A DNA stretch of 64,000 bases from Fervidobacterium thailandense (GCF_001719065.1 NZ_LWAF01000001.1:1-64000), one strand, 5' to 3'; counted from the stretch's first letter, positions 25,501-34,943 are shown. Translations and numbers: made by a program. The notes: generated from the letters alone by a model not told the origin.

Positions 25501-27366
25501 TTAGTACTCTTTGAGTATCCTCTCGACGATTTTTTCGGCTTTCAATCCGTAAATTTCGAACAGGTACTTCGCATCCCCGGAAACGGGAAATTCTTCCAGC
25601 CCGACCTTGATGAACTTCCTTGGTAAAATTCCGAGTTCGAAGAGTTTCTGGGCTATGAGGCTCCCAAGTCCATTGTAGACGTTGTGGTCTTCGACGACCA
25701 CAACAAAGTTTGAGAATGCTTTCAGCACTTTTTCATCCAAATCGTAAGGACACGGTACATTCACGACAGTGAAATTAAGTCCACGTTCTCTAAGTAATTC
25801 CCAGGCTCGCAAAGCTTCCGGAACGGCCGAACCCATGGAATAGATGGCTCCGTCCTCACCTTCACGAAGGATATCCATTTTTCCGTACTCGAAGACGTAG
25901 TTTTCGTCAAAGTAAAGTGTACCATCGATCCTTCGAATCGGCTCAAGTTTGCTTCTTCCCACAGCGATGACGTAATTGCCGTATTGTGAAGCAACGTACC
26001 TTACGACCCTGTCGGTTTGATTTGGATCCGCTGGAACGATGACCTTGAACCCGTACCAAGCAAGTGGTGCCCCCACGTAATTAAGCCCGTGGTGCGTTTT
26101 CCCATCCTCACCAACATCTATTCCGCAGTGTGTGACGACGACTTTGAGATTCGTGTTGTTTATCGCGTTCAACCTGTGTTGGTTGAACGTTTCATCAATG
26201 CCGAACACACCGAAATCGGCAAAAAAAGTTATCAGACCATCGGCAGAGAGTGCACCGGCCAGCGCCGCGGCGTTGTGTTCCTGCACCCCAACTTCGACCA
26301 ATCTGTCTGGACGTTCTTTGTCAAGGAAATCGAGCTTTACGGAACTTTTGAGGTCACAGTCAACCGCAACGACATTGTCATTCAAAACGGCCAGATCTGC
26401 GATTGCACGTCCGAGCGCGCTACGGTTGTCCGTTCCCTTTTCGTACACACGTGGCGTACCCGTATTTATCTTCACCTCGTAATAGAGTTTCACTTTCTCA
26501 TGGGCTTTTATCGGAAGTAACTTTCGTTTCTCTTCGTACACATGCAAATCATTTTCGATCCCGAGCATCTTCAAGGCTTTATCGAGTTCTTCCCTTGTCA
26601 AAGCTTTTCCATGGTAATCAGGCTTGTCCTCCATGAAGTCTACGCCTTTACCGATTACTGTTCTTGCAATAATTGCAGTAGGTGCGCCGTCGTTTTTCGC
26701 AATCCTGAGTGCGGAGAGGATCTGCTCGTGATCGTGGCCGTCGATTTCAATCGTCTTCCAACCAGCGGCCTCAAATTCGGCTTTTATGTCAACGTACATT
26801 ACCTCATGTGCATGACCGCTTATTTGGATGTCGTTGTAATCCACGAGCACCGTGAGGTTGTCCAACTTGTACTTGCGTGCTGTACGCCTTGCTTCTTGTA
26901 CCTGACCCTTCGCACTTTCGCCGTCACTCATGACCACGTAGACGTGGTAGTTCTTCTTTTTGAACTTCGCTGCGAGTGCAAAACCTACACCGGCTGAGAG
27001 GCCCTGACCAAGGTTACCCGTGGTCCATTCAACACCGGGAATTCCCCTCGTAATGTGACCTTCGAAAATTGATGCCGGATGACGGAAACCGGCGATTACA
27101 TCTTCCCTGTTAACAAAACCGTACGCGGCTAGCGTTGCGTACACGGCGGGTGAAATGTGACCGTGGCTTACAACAATTCTGTCCCTGTCTTCGTTCCACG
27201 GGTCTTTTGGATCTACGTTCGCAAACGCGTACAATGTCACCAGCAAATCGATGGAAGACATCGAGCCTCCGGGATGTCCGGAATTCGCAAGTGTTGTCAT
27301 CTTTAAAATGTCACCGCGACAGCGTCTTGAAATCTCCTTAAGTGATTCAATGTCTAAGTGCTTCAT
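25501..27366 (-). CDS. tkt: Transketolase
   Basis: Thiamine-diphosphate enzyme of the non-oxidative pentose phosphate pathway. N-terminal TPP domain with NSGHPGGSMSSIDLLVTLY, the GDG-type motif SDGESAKGQVQEA and GNLGQGLSAGVGFA; the pyrimidine domain carries VGVQEHNAAALAGALSADG; a transketolase C-domain follows. 621 residues in a single chain, not split. I chose ATG 27366, downstream of GGGAGG. It follows the iron alcohol dehydrogenase gene by 53 bases in the same direction and is probably co-transcribed. No downstream terminator was evident. Confidence 0.93.
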   Translation of the reverse strand: MKHLDIESLKEISRRCRGDILKMTTLANSGHPGGSMSSIDLLVTLYAFANVDPKDPWNEDRDRIVVSHGHISPAVYATLAAYGFVNREDVIAGFRHPASIFEGHITRGIPGVEWTTGNLGQGLSAGVGFALAAKFKKKNYHVYVVMSDGESAKGQVQEARRTARKYKLDNLTVLVDYNDIQISGHAHEVMYVDIKAEFEAAGWKTIEIDGHDHEQILSALRIAKNDGAPTAIIARTVIGKGVDFMEDKPDYHGKALTREELDKALKMLGIENDLHVYEEKRKLLPIKAHEKVKLYYEVKINTGTPRVYEKGTDNRSALGRAIADLAVLNDNVVAVDCDLKSSVKLDFLDKERPDRLVEVGVQEHNAAALAGALSADGLITFFADFGVFGIDETFNQHRLNAINNTNLKVVVTHCGIDVGEDGKTHHGLNYVGAPLAWYGFKVIVPADPNQTDRVVRYVASQYGNYVIAVGRSKLEPIRRIDGTLYFDENYVFEYGKMDILREGEDGAIYSMGSAVPEALRAWELLRERGLNFTVVNVPCPYDLDEKVLKAFSNFVVVVEDHNVYNGLGSLIAQKLFELGILPRKFIKVGLEEFPVSGDAKYLFEIYGLKAEKIVERILKEY

Positions 27367-27419
27367 CTTTTTACACAACCTCCCGTCTTTGAGTCTGTAC
27401 TGAGCTACCAAACGAACGG

Positions 27420-28577
27420 TTACTCGTACGCTATTTCGTATATTTTCCTAATGTCGTCGACCTTTAACTCCTTGACAGTTCCAAAAGGTGCATGTTTTGC
27501 GGCGATGTTTGTTAATTCCTCGATGTCTGACTTCGCAAATCCAAGTTCCTTAAGGCTTGTGGGGGCTCCAATTGACTTGTACCAAGCCCTCAACGCCTTG
27601 ATTGTACGTTGTGTGGTGACATTTCCACGCAGCTTCAGAACGTTCTTACCGAACTTTATCAGCTTTTCACCGACAAGGTCGGACACGTATTCAAGCCACG
27701 CTGGGAAAACAACAGCCAAGCCCGCACCGTGTGCCACATCCGGGTTGAGCGCACTGACCGCGTGCTCGAGTTCGTGTGATGACCAGTCCCCACCGTCGGT
27801 TCCCAAACCAGTCAGACCGTTGAGTGCCAGCGTTGTGGCCAAGCAGAAGTTAGCACGCGCTTCGTAATCAGTGGGATTTTTCAGTATCGCCTCCGTCGTT
27901 TCCATAAGTGTTACAAGTATAGCTTCATCGACACGATCTATCAAATTACTACCACTCACGTCGAAATAGTATTCCATAACATGACTTATCGCGTCGATCG
28001 CTCCGTAAACAACTTGCTCCTTTGGAAGTGAGTATTGAACCGTAGGATCAACTATAGATACGACCGGAAAAACGTGTTTGGAACTGAAGTAAAACTTCTC
28101 CTTCGTTTGTTCGTTCGTCACAACCGCGTTTCCGTTCATCTCCGTTCCGGTTGCAGACATCGTGAGTACAACGTATAAAGGTAAAGCCTTCTTAACGTTG
28201 TACTTACCGATGAACGCATCCCAAATGTCTCCCTCATAATAGAATCCGGCTGCGATCGCCTTTGCACTGTCGACGACACTTCCTCCACCAACGGCTAAAA
28301 TGGCCTCAACGTTTTCCTTCCGCGCCACGTCGATGGCCTCGTGAACCTTTGAAAGTACGGGATTTGGTCTGACACCGGAAACTTCCACCTTTTCAATTCC
28401 ATTTTCGTATAATGAGCGAACGACTTTCTCGTACACACCGTTCTTCTTAATCGAACCCGTGCCGTACAGCAGGAGGATCTTTTTAATCCCATCCTTTTTG
28501 ATGTACTGACCAATTTGCTCCACAGTACCCGCACCAAAAACCAGTTTTGTCGGGTTGTGGAAAACGAAATTCTTCAT
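27420..28577 (-). CDS. Iron-containing alcohol dehydrogenase (BdhA/butanol type)
   Basis: 385-residue NAD(P)H-dependent group III alcohol dehydrogenase. Cofactor motif AVGGGSVVDSAKAIA at about residues 93-107, and metal ligands in GAIDAISHVMEYYF (Asp/His) and the SHELEHAVSALNPDVAHGAGLAVVFPAW region (two His). This group reduces aldehydes to alcohols during fermentation; the physiological substrate is not readable from sequence. ATG 28577 behind GGGGAGGTGAGCTT. Confidence 0.93.
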   Translation of the reverse strand: MKNFVFHNPTKLVFGAGTVEQIGQYIKKDGIKKILLLYGTGSIKKNGVYEKVVRSLYENGIEKVEVSGVRPNPVLSKVHEAIDVARKENVEAILAVGGGSVVDSAKAIAAGFYYEGDIWDAFIGKYNVKKALPLYVVLTMSATGTEMNGNAVVTNEQTKEKFYFSSKHVFPVVSIVDPTVQYSLPKEQVVYGAIDAISHVMEYYFDVSGSNLIDRVDEAILVTLMETTEAILKNPTDYEARANFCLATTLALNGLTGLGTDGGDWSSHELEHAVSALNPDVAHGAGLAVVFPAWLEYVSDLVGEKLIKFGKNVLKLRGNVTTQRTIKALRAWYKSIGAPTSLKELGFAKSDIEELTNIAAKHAPFGTVKELKVDDIRKIYEIAYE

Positions 28578-28638
28578 AAGCTCACCTCCCCACATCATTT
28601 CATGATTGTTGGAAAATTTGTTGTTCTAAATCAATTCA

Positions 28639-28647
28639 ATTATACCA
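28639..28647 (-). promoter_or_regulatory. Extended -10 promoter of the alcohol dehydrogenase-transketolase unit
   Basis: Read leftward: TGG-TATAAT at 28647-28639, about 60 bases before the dehydrogenase start; only a weak -35 (TTCATC) at 17-base spacing. Confidence 0.5.
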
Positions 28648-28755
28648 TCGTGCCTGGCTCAGATGAAGTCTTGAGATTTAAGGTACCTAATATTCAGGTG
28701 GTTTCACGCTGAAGTGTTTTTCAACAAGCTTGGTCACATTTTGTGATTTAGGTAC

Positions 28756-28783
28756 TTGATTTTTCGACAAACCATGATAAAAT
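28756..28783 (+). promoter_or_regulatory. Promoter of tRNA-Ala
   Basis: TTGATT (28756-28761), 16 bases, TAAAAT (28778-28783), 27 bases before the mature tRNA. An inverted repeat TCACATTTTGTGA lies just upstream at 28734-28746. Confidence 0.55.
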
Positions 28784-28810
28784 TATCAACGCTGGTTGAA
28801 TGAGATGCGT

Positions 28811-28886
28811 GGGGCCGTAGCTCAGGTGGGAGAGCGCTACCATGGCACGGTAGAGGTCGTGGGTTCAAGTCCCATCGGCTCCACCA
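28811..28886 (+). tRNA. tRNA-Ala (anticodon GGC)
   Basis: 76-base cloverleaf with encoded CCA. The acceptor stem GGGGCCG/CGGCTCC contains the G3-U70 wobble that identifies alanine tRNAs. D arm GCTC/GAGC, anticodon stem CTACC/GGTAG with loop ATGGCAC giving anticodon GGC, and T arm GTGGG-TTCAAGT-CCCAT. It reads GCC/GCU alanine codons. Single tRNA with its own promoter and terminator. Confidence 0.97.
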
Positions 28887-28891
28887 GAGTT

Positions 28892-28933
28892 AAAAAGTGG
28901 CCGTGGTGGTTCCAACCACCACGGCCACTTTTT
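28892..28933 (+). terminator. Intrinsic terminator after tRNA-Ala
   Basis: Long near-perfect inverted repeat: AAAAAGTGGCCGTGGTGGTT at 28892-28911 pairs with the mirror copy at 28914-28933, ending in a T run. The symmetry would let it act in both directions. Confidence 0.9.
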
Positions 28934-29069
28934 ATTCCATGCCGTCCGCACACGCTATCGAGGTAAGATGTGTGCGTTGGCAGTCAAAGGATAACTGTGC
29001 AAAGATTTGAAAAGTACAATTATTTCGTTTTAAGCGCTGATAAAAGTGATAAATCGTCAGAAATCACGC

Positions 29070-29097
29070 TTAACAAGTGTCCGTTTTTTGTTATACT
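29070..29097 (+). promoter_or_regulatory. Promoter of groES-groEL
   Basis: TTAACA (29070-29075), 16-base spacer, TATACT (29092-29097). The predicted start point falls at the beginning of the CIRCE repeat. Confidence 0.65.
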
Positions 29098-29101
29098 TAA
29101 A

Positions 29102-29128
29102 TTAGCAAACAAAATAATAGAGTGCCAA
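29102..29128 (+). promoter_or_regulatory. CIRCE operator (HrcA-binding inverted repeat)
   Basis: TTAGCAAAC-N9-GAGTGCCAA against the consensus TTAGCACTC-N9-GAGTGCTAA: 7 of 9 and 8 of 9 matches with the exact 9-base spacer. It lies at the predicted transcription start of groESL, the classic site for repression by HrcA. Confidence 0.82.
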
Positions 29129-29175
29129 AACGGACTGGAAAGCGAAGATGCTTGTGAGAGGAGGGGGTTGGAGTC

Positions 29176-29445
29176 ATGAAGGTGAAACCACTAGGAGAAA
29201 GGCTCTTGATAAAGCCCATCGTTGAGGAAAAGAAGACAGCCGGTGGAATTGTGTTGCCCGACGCGGCGAAGGAAAAGCCGATGAAGGCTCAGATTGTTGA
29301 AGTTGGAAAGCTCCCAGAGGATTGCCCATTGAAGGTTGGAGACAAGGTGATTTTCAACAAGTACAGTGGTACGGAGATAAAGATCGACGAGGAAGATTAC
29401 ATCATCATTGATCTGAACGACATTTTAGCAAAAATTGAAGAGTAG
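29176..29445 (+). CDS. groES: Co-chaperonin GroES
   Basis: 10 kDa lid of the chaperonin. KVKPLGERLLIKPI at the start, the mobile loop EKKTAGGIVLPDAAKEK, and GDKVIFNKYSGTEIKIDEEDYIII near the end. 89 residues, slightly short but normal. ATG behind GGAGGGGG. Followed 39 bases later by groEL. Confidence 0.97.
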   Translation: MKVKPLGERLLIKPIVEEKKTAGGIVLPDAAKEKPMKAQIVEVGKLPEDCPLKVGDKVIFNKYSGTEIKIDEEDYIIIDLNDILAKIEE

Positions 29446-29484
29446 AGTCTGTTCGACGATATGATTAAGAGGGAGGTGTGAGAT

Positions 29485-31101
29485 ATGGCAAAATTGCTAA
29501 GGTACAGTGAAGAAGCAAGAAGGGCTCTGGAAGCTGGTGTTGATGCCGTTGCTAATGCTGTTAAAATCACGCTTGGTCCAAAGGGAAGGAACGTTGTAAT
29601 TGAGAAATCGTGGGGTAGCCCAACGATAACCAACGACGGAGTTTCCATAGCAAAGGAAATCGAACTTGAGGATAAGTTCGCAAATCTGGGTGCCCAGCTT
29701 GTTAAAGAAGTTGCCAGTAAGACAAACGACGTAGCTGGTGATGGTACAACGACGGCAACGGTTCTTGCCCAGGCGATGATCAAAGAAGGTCTCAAGATGG
29801 TAGCTGCTGGTGCCAACCCGATTCTCATCAAGAGGGGTATTGACAAGGCCACGGCTAAGGTCGTCGAGGAAATCAAGAAGATTTCCAAGAAACTTTCGAG
29901 CACTGAGGATATTGCACACGTTGCGGCAATCAGTGCCAACAGTGAGGAAATTGGTAAGCTGATTGCGGAAGCGATGGAAAAGGTAGGAGAAGACGGAGTC
30001 ATCACAGTTGAAGACAGCAAGACTATCGACACGTACGTTGAATTCACCGAAGGTATGCAGTTTGATAGGGGTTACATCTCACCGTACTTCGTAACTGATC
30101 CCGAAAAGATGGAAGTTGTTTACAACGAACCGTTCATACTCATCACCGACAGGAAGCTTTCGAACGTTAAACCTCTTATTCCTATACTCGAAAAGGTTGC
30201 CCAGACTGGCAAACCACTTGTGATTATTGCCGAAGACGTTGAAGGTGAAGTTCTTACAACACTTGTTCTTAACAAACTCAAGGGTACACTCAACACGGTT
30301 GCTGTTAAGGCTCCCGGTTTTGGTGACAGAAGGAAGGCAATGCTCCAGGATATTGCTATCTTAACAGGTGGTATTGTTGCAAGTGAAGAAGTCGGTATCA
30401 ATCTCGAGGATCTCACACTCCAGGACCTTGGAAGAGCGGATGTCGTCAGGGTCAAGAAAGATGAAACGATAATCGTTGGTGGTAAAGGTAAACCAGAGGA
30501 AATTAAGAAGAGAATAGCCCAGATCAAGGCCCAGATTGAGCAGACAACGAGCGAATACGAAAAAGAAACACTCCAGGAAAGAATGGCGAAACTTGCCGGT
30601 GGAGTTGCGGTGATTAAGGTTGGTGCCGCCACCGAAACGGAACTCAAAGAAAAGAAACACAGAATCGAGGATGCTCTGAGCGCCACGAGGGCAGCTGTAG
30701 AAGAAGGTATCGTTCCTGGTGGAGGAGTTACGTTGCTGAGGGCAAGAAAAGCTATTGAACCACTTCTCAACGAACTCACCGGTGATGAAAAACTCGGTGC
30801 ACAGATCGTTTACAATGCTCTTGAAGCTCCGATCAAACAGATCGCCGCTAACGCAGGATACGATGGTGCCATCATCATCCACAACGTGTTGTCAAAAGAT
30901 GACGTAGCTTACGGATTCGACGCACTCAGAGGCGAGTACTGCAACATGTACGAACGCGGTATTATCGACCCGGCAAAGGTTACAAGAAGCGCACTGCAGA
31001 ACGCAGCTTCAATTGCTGGAATGCTCCTGACAACCGAAGTGCTTGTTGTGGAGAAACCCGAAGAGAAGAAGGGTTCGACACCTGAGATGCCCGAGTACTG
31101 A
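29485..31101 (+). CDS. groEL: Chaperonin GroEL
   Basis: 60 kDa ATP-dependent folding chamber. Equatorial ATP site [28 protein letters not shown] and [14 protein letters not shown] (the catalytic Asp of DGTTT), apical domain, and the second equatorial part with [15 protein letters not shown]. 538 residues. The C-terminus ends in a short acidic stretch without the usual GGM repeats. ATG behind GGGAGGTG. Ends at a strong terminator. Confidence 0.98.
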   Translation: MAKLLRYSEEARRALEAGVDAVANAVKITLGPKGRNVVIEKSWGSPTITNDGVSIAKEIELEDKFANLGAQLVKEVASKTNDVAGDGTTTATVLAQAMIKEGLKMVAAGANPILIKRGIDKATAKVVEEIKKISKKLSSTEDIAHVAAISANSEEIGKLIAEAMEKVGEDGVITVEDSKTIDTYVEFTEGMQFDRGYISPYFVTDPEKMEVVYNEPFILITDRKLSNVKPLIPILEKVAQTGKPLVIIAEDVEGEVLTTLVLNKLKGTLNTVAVKAPGFGDRRKAMLQDIAILTGGIVASEEVGINLEDLTLQDLGRADVVRVKKDETIIVGGKGKPEEIKKRIAQIKAQIEQTTSEYEKETLQERMAKLAGGVAVIKVGAATETELKEKKHRIEDALSATRAAVEEGIVPGGGVTLLRARKAIEPLLNELTGDEKLGAQIVYNALEAPIKQIAANAGYDGAIIIHNVLSKDDVAYGFDALRGEYCNMYERGIIDPAKVTRSALQNAASIAGMLLTTEVLVVEKPEEKKGSTPEMPEY

Positions 31102-31119
31102 TGGAAACGTGATATAATT

Positions 31120-31155
31120 CAAGGGAGCGGTGAAAACCGCTCCCTTGATTTTTTG
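31120..31155 (+). terminator. Intrinsic terminator after groEL
   Basis: 12-base-pair stem CAAGGGAGCGGT/ACCGCTCCCTTG with loop GAAA, then ATTTTTTG. It begins 18 bases after the groEL stop. Confidence 0.9.
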
Positions 31156-31190
31156 CTACTTACGTACAATTTGCCTACGGGGTGAGAGAT

Positions 31191-31745
31191 TTGCGTGTTA
31201 GGTTGGTTGCCGTCACGGATGCGAGGGGAGTTATAGCGGTTGGAGATGATGACCCAATCAATTGGTCGAGTCGGGAGGATAAGGAGTTATTTAAAATGAT
31301 AACTTTGCGTTCGGGTGTCGTTATCATGGGACGCAAGACTTACGAAGCCATTGGAAGACCGTTACCTGGCCGGTTGAACGTGGTCCTTAGCAGTAGTTGG
31401 GATTGGTCGAATACTACCCCCAAACCGGATTTGTTGCTTTCCGGAAATGTTAAGGAAGTTGTTGAAAAAGTTAAGAAAATCGGATATAATGATATCTGTG
31501 TCATTGGCGGGCAGAGTGTTTTCACGCAATTTGTTGAATCGGGCCTATTAACGGACATACATCTGACCATCGAACCGATAATCCTGCCTGGTTGTATCAA
31601 TCTACTCGATAAATTGAGTTCAACAAAGGAGAAGCTGGCCCTACGCTTAGAGAAAGTGATGAAATTGAACGATATTGGCACGTTACACATCCATTACCGA
31701 GTCGGGAGAAGCTTGCGTACGTTTGAAGAAGACGGCGGGGCTTGA
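31191..31745 (+). CDS. folA: Dihydrofolate reductase
   Basis: Reduces dihydrofolate to tetrahydrofolate with NADPH. Family motifs: VTDARGVIAVGDDDPINW near the start with the substrate-binding acidic residue in the following helix, MGRKTYEAIGRPLPGRLNVVLS for cofactor binding, and ICVIGGQSVFTQF. 184 residues from TTG 31191, chosen because GGGGTGA ends five bases before it; GTG 31182 would lie inside that ribosome site. It follows the groEL terminator and precedes the EF-G paralog by 51 bases. Confidence 0.9.
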   Translation: MRVRLVAVTDARGVIAVGDDDPINWSSREDKELFKMITLRSGVVIMGRKTYEAIGRPLPGRLNVVLSSSWDWSNTTPKPDLLLSGNVKEVVEKVKKIGYNDICVIGGQSVFTQFVESGLLTDIHLTIEPIILPGCINLLDKLSSTKEKLALRLEKVMKLNDIGTLHIHYRVGRSLRTFEEDGGA

Positions 31746-31796
31746 TAAAATTAATGAAGATATTTTTCACTACTAACTACGGCTGGAGGTGGGGAA

Positions 31797-33854
31797 ATGT
31801 CTGCAAAGGACAAACGAACGGTAGCGCTTGTGGGACACAACGGTTCGGGTAAATCAACACTCATACTTGCTGCGCTGAACCTTGGAGGAATGAGTGTTAC
31901 AAAAAAGGATATTGATTTTGATCCGATCGAAGCGCAAAGGGGAGCGAGTATAAGCTCGCACGTGGGAACGTTCAAGTTCGATGGAAAACAGATTACGCTT
32001 ATCGATACTCCCGGATTTAGTGACTTCATAGGAGAAGTTATCAGCGCGACTTTCGTTTCGGAAAACGTTCTTGTTGTTGTTAACGCAACCGCAGGTGTTG
32101 AAATTCAAACTGAAAGAACGTGGGCAATCGCAAATGAGATGGAAAAACCTATCATCGTGTTCGTCAACCAGATGGATAAGGAAAGGGCAAGCTTTGAAAA
32201 CAGTTTGAGCTCGCTCAAGGAAAGGTTCGAACAGAAAATTGTTCCCGTTGCTTATCCGATCGGTCAGGAGAGTAGTTTCAAAGGAGTCGTCGATTTGCTA
32301 TCTGGCAAGGCGTACGTTTACGAGAATGGAAAAGCGAAAGAAGTTGAAATACCGGCGGAAGTGAAAGACAAGGTTGAAGAGCTCAAGATGTCCATCATCG
32401 AGGACATAGTCTCACTCGACGATGCGCTCATGGAAAAGTACTTTGCTGAAGAACCGATAACTGCCGATGAATTGTGGGGGGCGCTTAGAAAAGGAGTCAT
32501 AGGAAGACAAGTTGTTCCAGTCGTGGTTGGTTCTGCCGAGAAGAACATCGGTGTCGATTTCTTGCTGAAGGTTATCAATCTGGTAGGTGCCTCACCGCTT
32601 GAAGCTAAGCCGCTCAAAGCTCGTTTAGAGAGTGGGGACGAGGTTGAGGTTCAGTACTCGGAGACTGATCCGTTCGTTGGGTACACGTTCAAGGCGGTCG
32701 TTGATCCGTTCGTTGGAAAGCTAAGTTACATCAAGGTGGTAGCGGGTTCACTGAAGCCTGGAGATTCGTTTGTCAACGTGAACAAGGGCACTCAGGAAAA
32801 GGTCGGACACTTGTACTTTGCCAAAGGAAAGGAAACGTACGAGGTTCAGGAAACAAGTTGTGGTGACGTTATCGTTCTGCCAAAGTTGAAGGAAAGTGCG
32901 GTCAAGGATACGGTCACGCACAAGGATAGAAAACTGACGATTGTGCCACCGGAGTATCCGGAGCCGATGATTTCCAAGAGCGTAACACCGAAATCGAAGT
33001 CGGATATTGATAAAATCAGCAACGGATTGAGCCGACTCGCGGATTCGGATCCAACCTTCGCGTGGGAATTCGATACTGAAACGTCAGAAACGGTTATCTC
33101 CGGAATCGGTGGCATGCACCTTGATGTGATGGTCGAAAGGCTGAAGAACGTGTTCGGTGTTGATGTTGAGGTTGGAAAACCGAAGATCGCGTACAGAGAA
33201 ACGATCACGACAAAAGCAATAGCCGAGCACAAACACAAGAAACAAACGGGTGGTCACGGTCAGTACGGTCATGTGAAGATCGAAATCGAACCACTGGAAA
33301 GAGGCAAGGGATTCGAATTCGTTGATAAGATCGTCGGTGGAGTTATCCCGAGAAACTTCATCCCATCTGTTGAAAAAGGTGTTAGGGAAGCGATGAAGAA
33401 GGGTGTTCTCGCGGCATATCCCGTTGTCGACGTCAGGGTAACGCTGTTCGATGGTTCGTACCACGAAGTTGACTCATCGGATATATCCTTCCAAATTGCG
33501 GCGATCCAGGCATTCAAAAAAGGTATGCAACAAGCACGTCCGGTGCTATTAGAACCTGTCATGTACGTTGAGGTGTACACACCTGATGAGAACGCCGGTG
33601 ACGTGATGGGCGACATCAGTTCTCGAAGGGGAAGACCGATGGGGATGGAACCGGCAGGTAAGGGAATGACAGTTGTCAAGGCGGAGGTCCCACTCGCCGA
33701 AATGCTCGACTTCCAGGGAAGGTTGTCTTCAATTACGAGTGGGCGCGGTTACTTTACGATGAAATTTGCACGGTACGATATCGTTCCACCCAACATCCAG
33801 GAAAAGATTATTGCCGAGAGGAAGAAGTATCTCGAAGAACAGGCGGAAGAGTAA
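31797..33854 (+). CDS. Elongation factor G paralog (EF-G2 type)
   Basis: 685-residue translational GTPase with the whole EF-G domain order: G domain, domain II, and C-terminal domains III-V ending in SSRRGRPMGME...LAEMLDFQGRLSSITSGRGYFTMKFARYD. The P-loop is GHNGSGKS rather than AHIDAGKT, G3 is DTPGFSDF and G4 is NQMD, all marks of the EF-G-like paralog family rather than the main fusA product. Its function is not settled; Thermus EF-G-2 is the nearest studied example I know. ATG behind GGAGGTGGGG. Ends at a strong terminator. Confidence 0.9.
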   Translation: MSAKDKRTVALVGHNGSGKSTLILAALNLGGMSVTKKDIDFDPIEAQRGASISSHVGTFKFDGKQITLIDTPGFSDFIGEVISATFVSENVLVVVNATAGVEIQTERTWAIANEMEKPIIVFVNQMDKERASFENSLSSLKERFEQKIVPVAYPIGQESSFKGVVDLLSGKAYVYENGKAKEVEIPAEVKDKVEELKMSIIEDIVSLDDALMEKYFAEEPITADELWGALRKGVIGRQVVPVVVGSAEKNIGVDFLLKVINLVGASPLEAKPLKARLESGDEVEVQYSETDPFVGYTFKAVVDPFVGKLSYIKVVAGSLKPGDSFVNVNKGTQEKVGHLYFAKGKETYEVQETSCGDVIVLPKLKESAVKDTVTHKDRKLTIVPPEYPEPMISKSVTPKSKSDIDKISNGLSRLADSDPTFAWEFDTETSETVISGIGGMHLDVMVERLKNVFGVDVEVGKPKIAYRETITTKAIAEHKHKKQTGGHGQYGHVKIEIEPLERGKGFEFVDKIVGGVIPRNFIPSVEKGVREAMKKGVLAAYPVVDVRVTLFDGSYHEVDSSDISFQIAAIQAFKKGMQQARPVLLEPVMYVEVYTPDENAGDVMGDISSRRGRPMGMEPAGKGMTVVKAEVPLAEMLDFQGRLSSITSGRGYFTMKFARYDIVPPNIQEKIIAERKKYLEEQAEE

Positions 33855-33883
33855 AGAAATTTGTGCACTTCAAAAGAAGCTTG

Positions 33884-33917
33884 GCAGCGGCACTTACGGT
33901 GCCGCTGCCTTTTATTT
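33884..33917 (+). terminator. Intrinsic terminator after the EF-G paralog
   Basis: 11-base-pair stem GGCAGCGGCAC/GTGCCGCTGCC with loop TTACG, followed by TTTTATTTT. Confidence 0.9.
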
Positions 33918-33992
33918 TCTGCAAAGGAACATATACGGTTTAGAGCGAATAATAAGTTGTGACGGTGTACGTTGTAAGTGGAGCGTGAAGTG

Positions 33993-34943
33993 ATGGCAAA
34001 GTTCGATCGCAAAAAGGTAATTTTAACCTTGATTGGAATTCTTATCGCGGTTACCGTTATCACCGTGCTATTTCTCTACGGTTATGCGAACTTTCTCGCA
34101 AGACAGTTGTACGGACCATCCGCTTCGATATTTGACGGATGGAGGAATTATGTAAGTTATATCTTTTCAAAGGTTCCTTTTCTGAAGAATTTTGTCGACT
34201 ATCAACCGCTTGAAACAATTACCCCTTACGCGTACTTTGAAAAAGTTCTAAGCGAGTACAAAGAGCAACTTGAAAAGCTGATAGCCGACATTGAAAGTCG
34301 AGAACAAGCCGTGAATCAAAAAGAAAAGAACATAGATGACATTATCAAAGCACTGAACGCGGTTGAGGAAACCTGGAAGGAAGAGCGGTTAAAGGAAGAA
34401 ATAGCCAAGTTGGAGCCAACTTTGACTAAGAAAAGGATCGACGAAGTTGTGGACACTTTCCTTAACTCCGATCCAGCTCAACTGAGGAGACTTTTAAACG
34501 CGGAAAACATGACGGTCGAAACACTTGCCTTAATTTTTTCACGTCTGCCAGCGGACACGAGAGCAGAACTCTTGCAGTCTTTAACGGCGGTTAATCCTCA
34601 GAAGGCTGCCCAAGTTGTTGAAAAAATGGCTGGAGTAGACCAAATTATCAGTGATATTGACTTTAAAATCGAGGAACTGAAAAAAACGCTGAAGGAAGTT
34701 TTCGATGCGCAAGCGTCCTTGATAACTGTATCGGGTATAAGCAAAGGACTCTCGGTGTTGCTCACTAACTTGTCGTATGAAGAACTTTGGAATCTCGTGG
34801 ACAAATTGAAGAGGAATCCGGATTTAGTGTTCTATATACTCTCCAAGCTCGACGGCAACACGATGGTCAGGTTGCTCAAAGATATTAAAGACAAGGATGA
34901 AAAACTCTTCATCGAGATCCTGAGCAGGGGGGCAAGATTTTGA
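33993..34943 (+). CDS. MotE-like membrane protein with MgtE_N-type helical domain
   Basis: 316-residue protein: one N-terminal transmembrane helix (about residues 8-30), a coiled coil near 80-130, and a C-terminal helical superfamily domain resembling MgtE_N (VVDTFLNSDPAQLRRLLNAE, LALIFSRLPADTRAELLQSLTAVNPQKAAQVV, then KLDGNTMVRLLKDI). This layout matches flagellar proteins of the MotE/FlbB kind that help place stators or chaperone motility proteins. It is first in the flagellar operon and overlaps fliK by four bases (TTGA). ATG 33993 behind GGAG; upstream in-frame GTGs at 33978 and 33990 are possible. Confidence 0.7.
   Translation: MAKFDRKKVILTLIGILIAVTVITVLFLYGYANFLARQLYGPSASIFDGWRNYVSYIFSKVPFLKNFVDYQPLETITPYAYFEKVLSEYKEQLEKLIADIESREQAVNQKEKNIDDIIKALNAVEETWKEERLKEEIAKLEPTLTKKRIDEVVDTFLNSDPAQLRRLLNAENMTVETLALIFSRLPADTRAELLQSLTAVNPQKAAQVVEKMAGVDQIISDIDFKIEELKKTLKEVFDAQASLITVSGISKGLSVLLTNLSYEELWNLVDKLKRNPDLVFYILSKLDGNTMVRLLKDIKDKDEKLFIEILSRGARF

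Noticed and set aside
28734-28746. TCACATTTTGTGA as a CRP/FNR site near the tRNA promoter
   Set aside because: The half-site order and 3-base spacing do not fit those regulators; only an inverted repeat can be claimed.
28948-28980. CGCACAC/GTGTGCG inverted repeat downstream of the tRNA terminator as a small RNA
   Set aside because: A 16-base loop, no promoter and no T run; not enough for an RNA gene.
28970-29179. A 69-codon frame ahead of groES
   Set aside because: It runs through the groE promoter and CIRCE and into the groES start; no family resemblance.
31110-31118. TGATATAAT promoter between groEL and its terminator
   Set aside because: Transcription would begin inside the terminator hairpin; no -35 at proper spacing.
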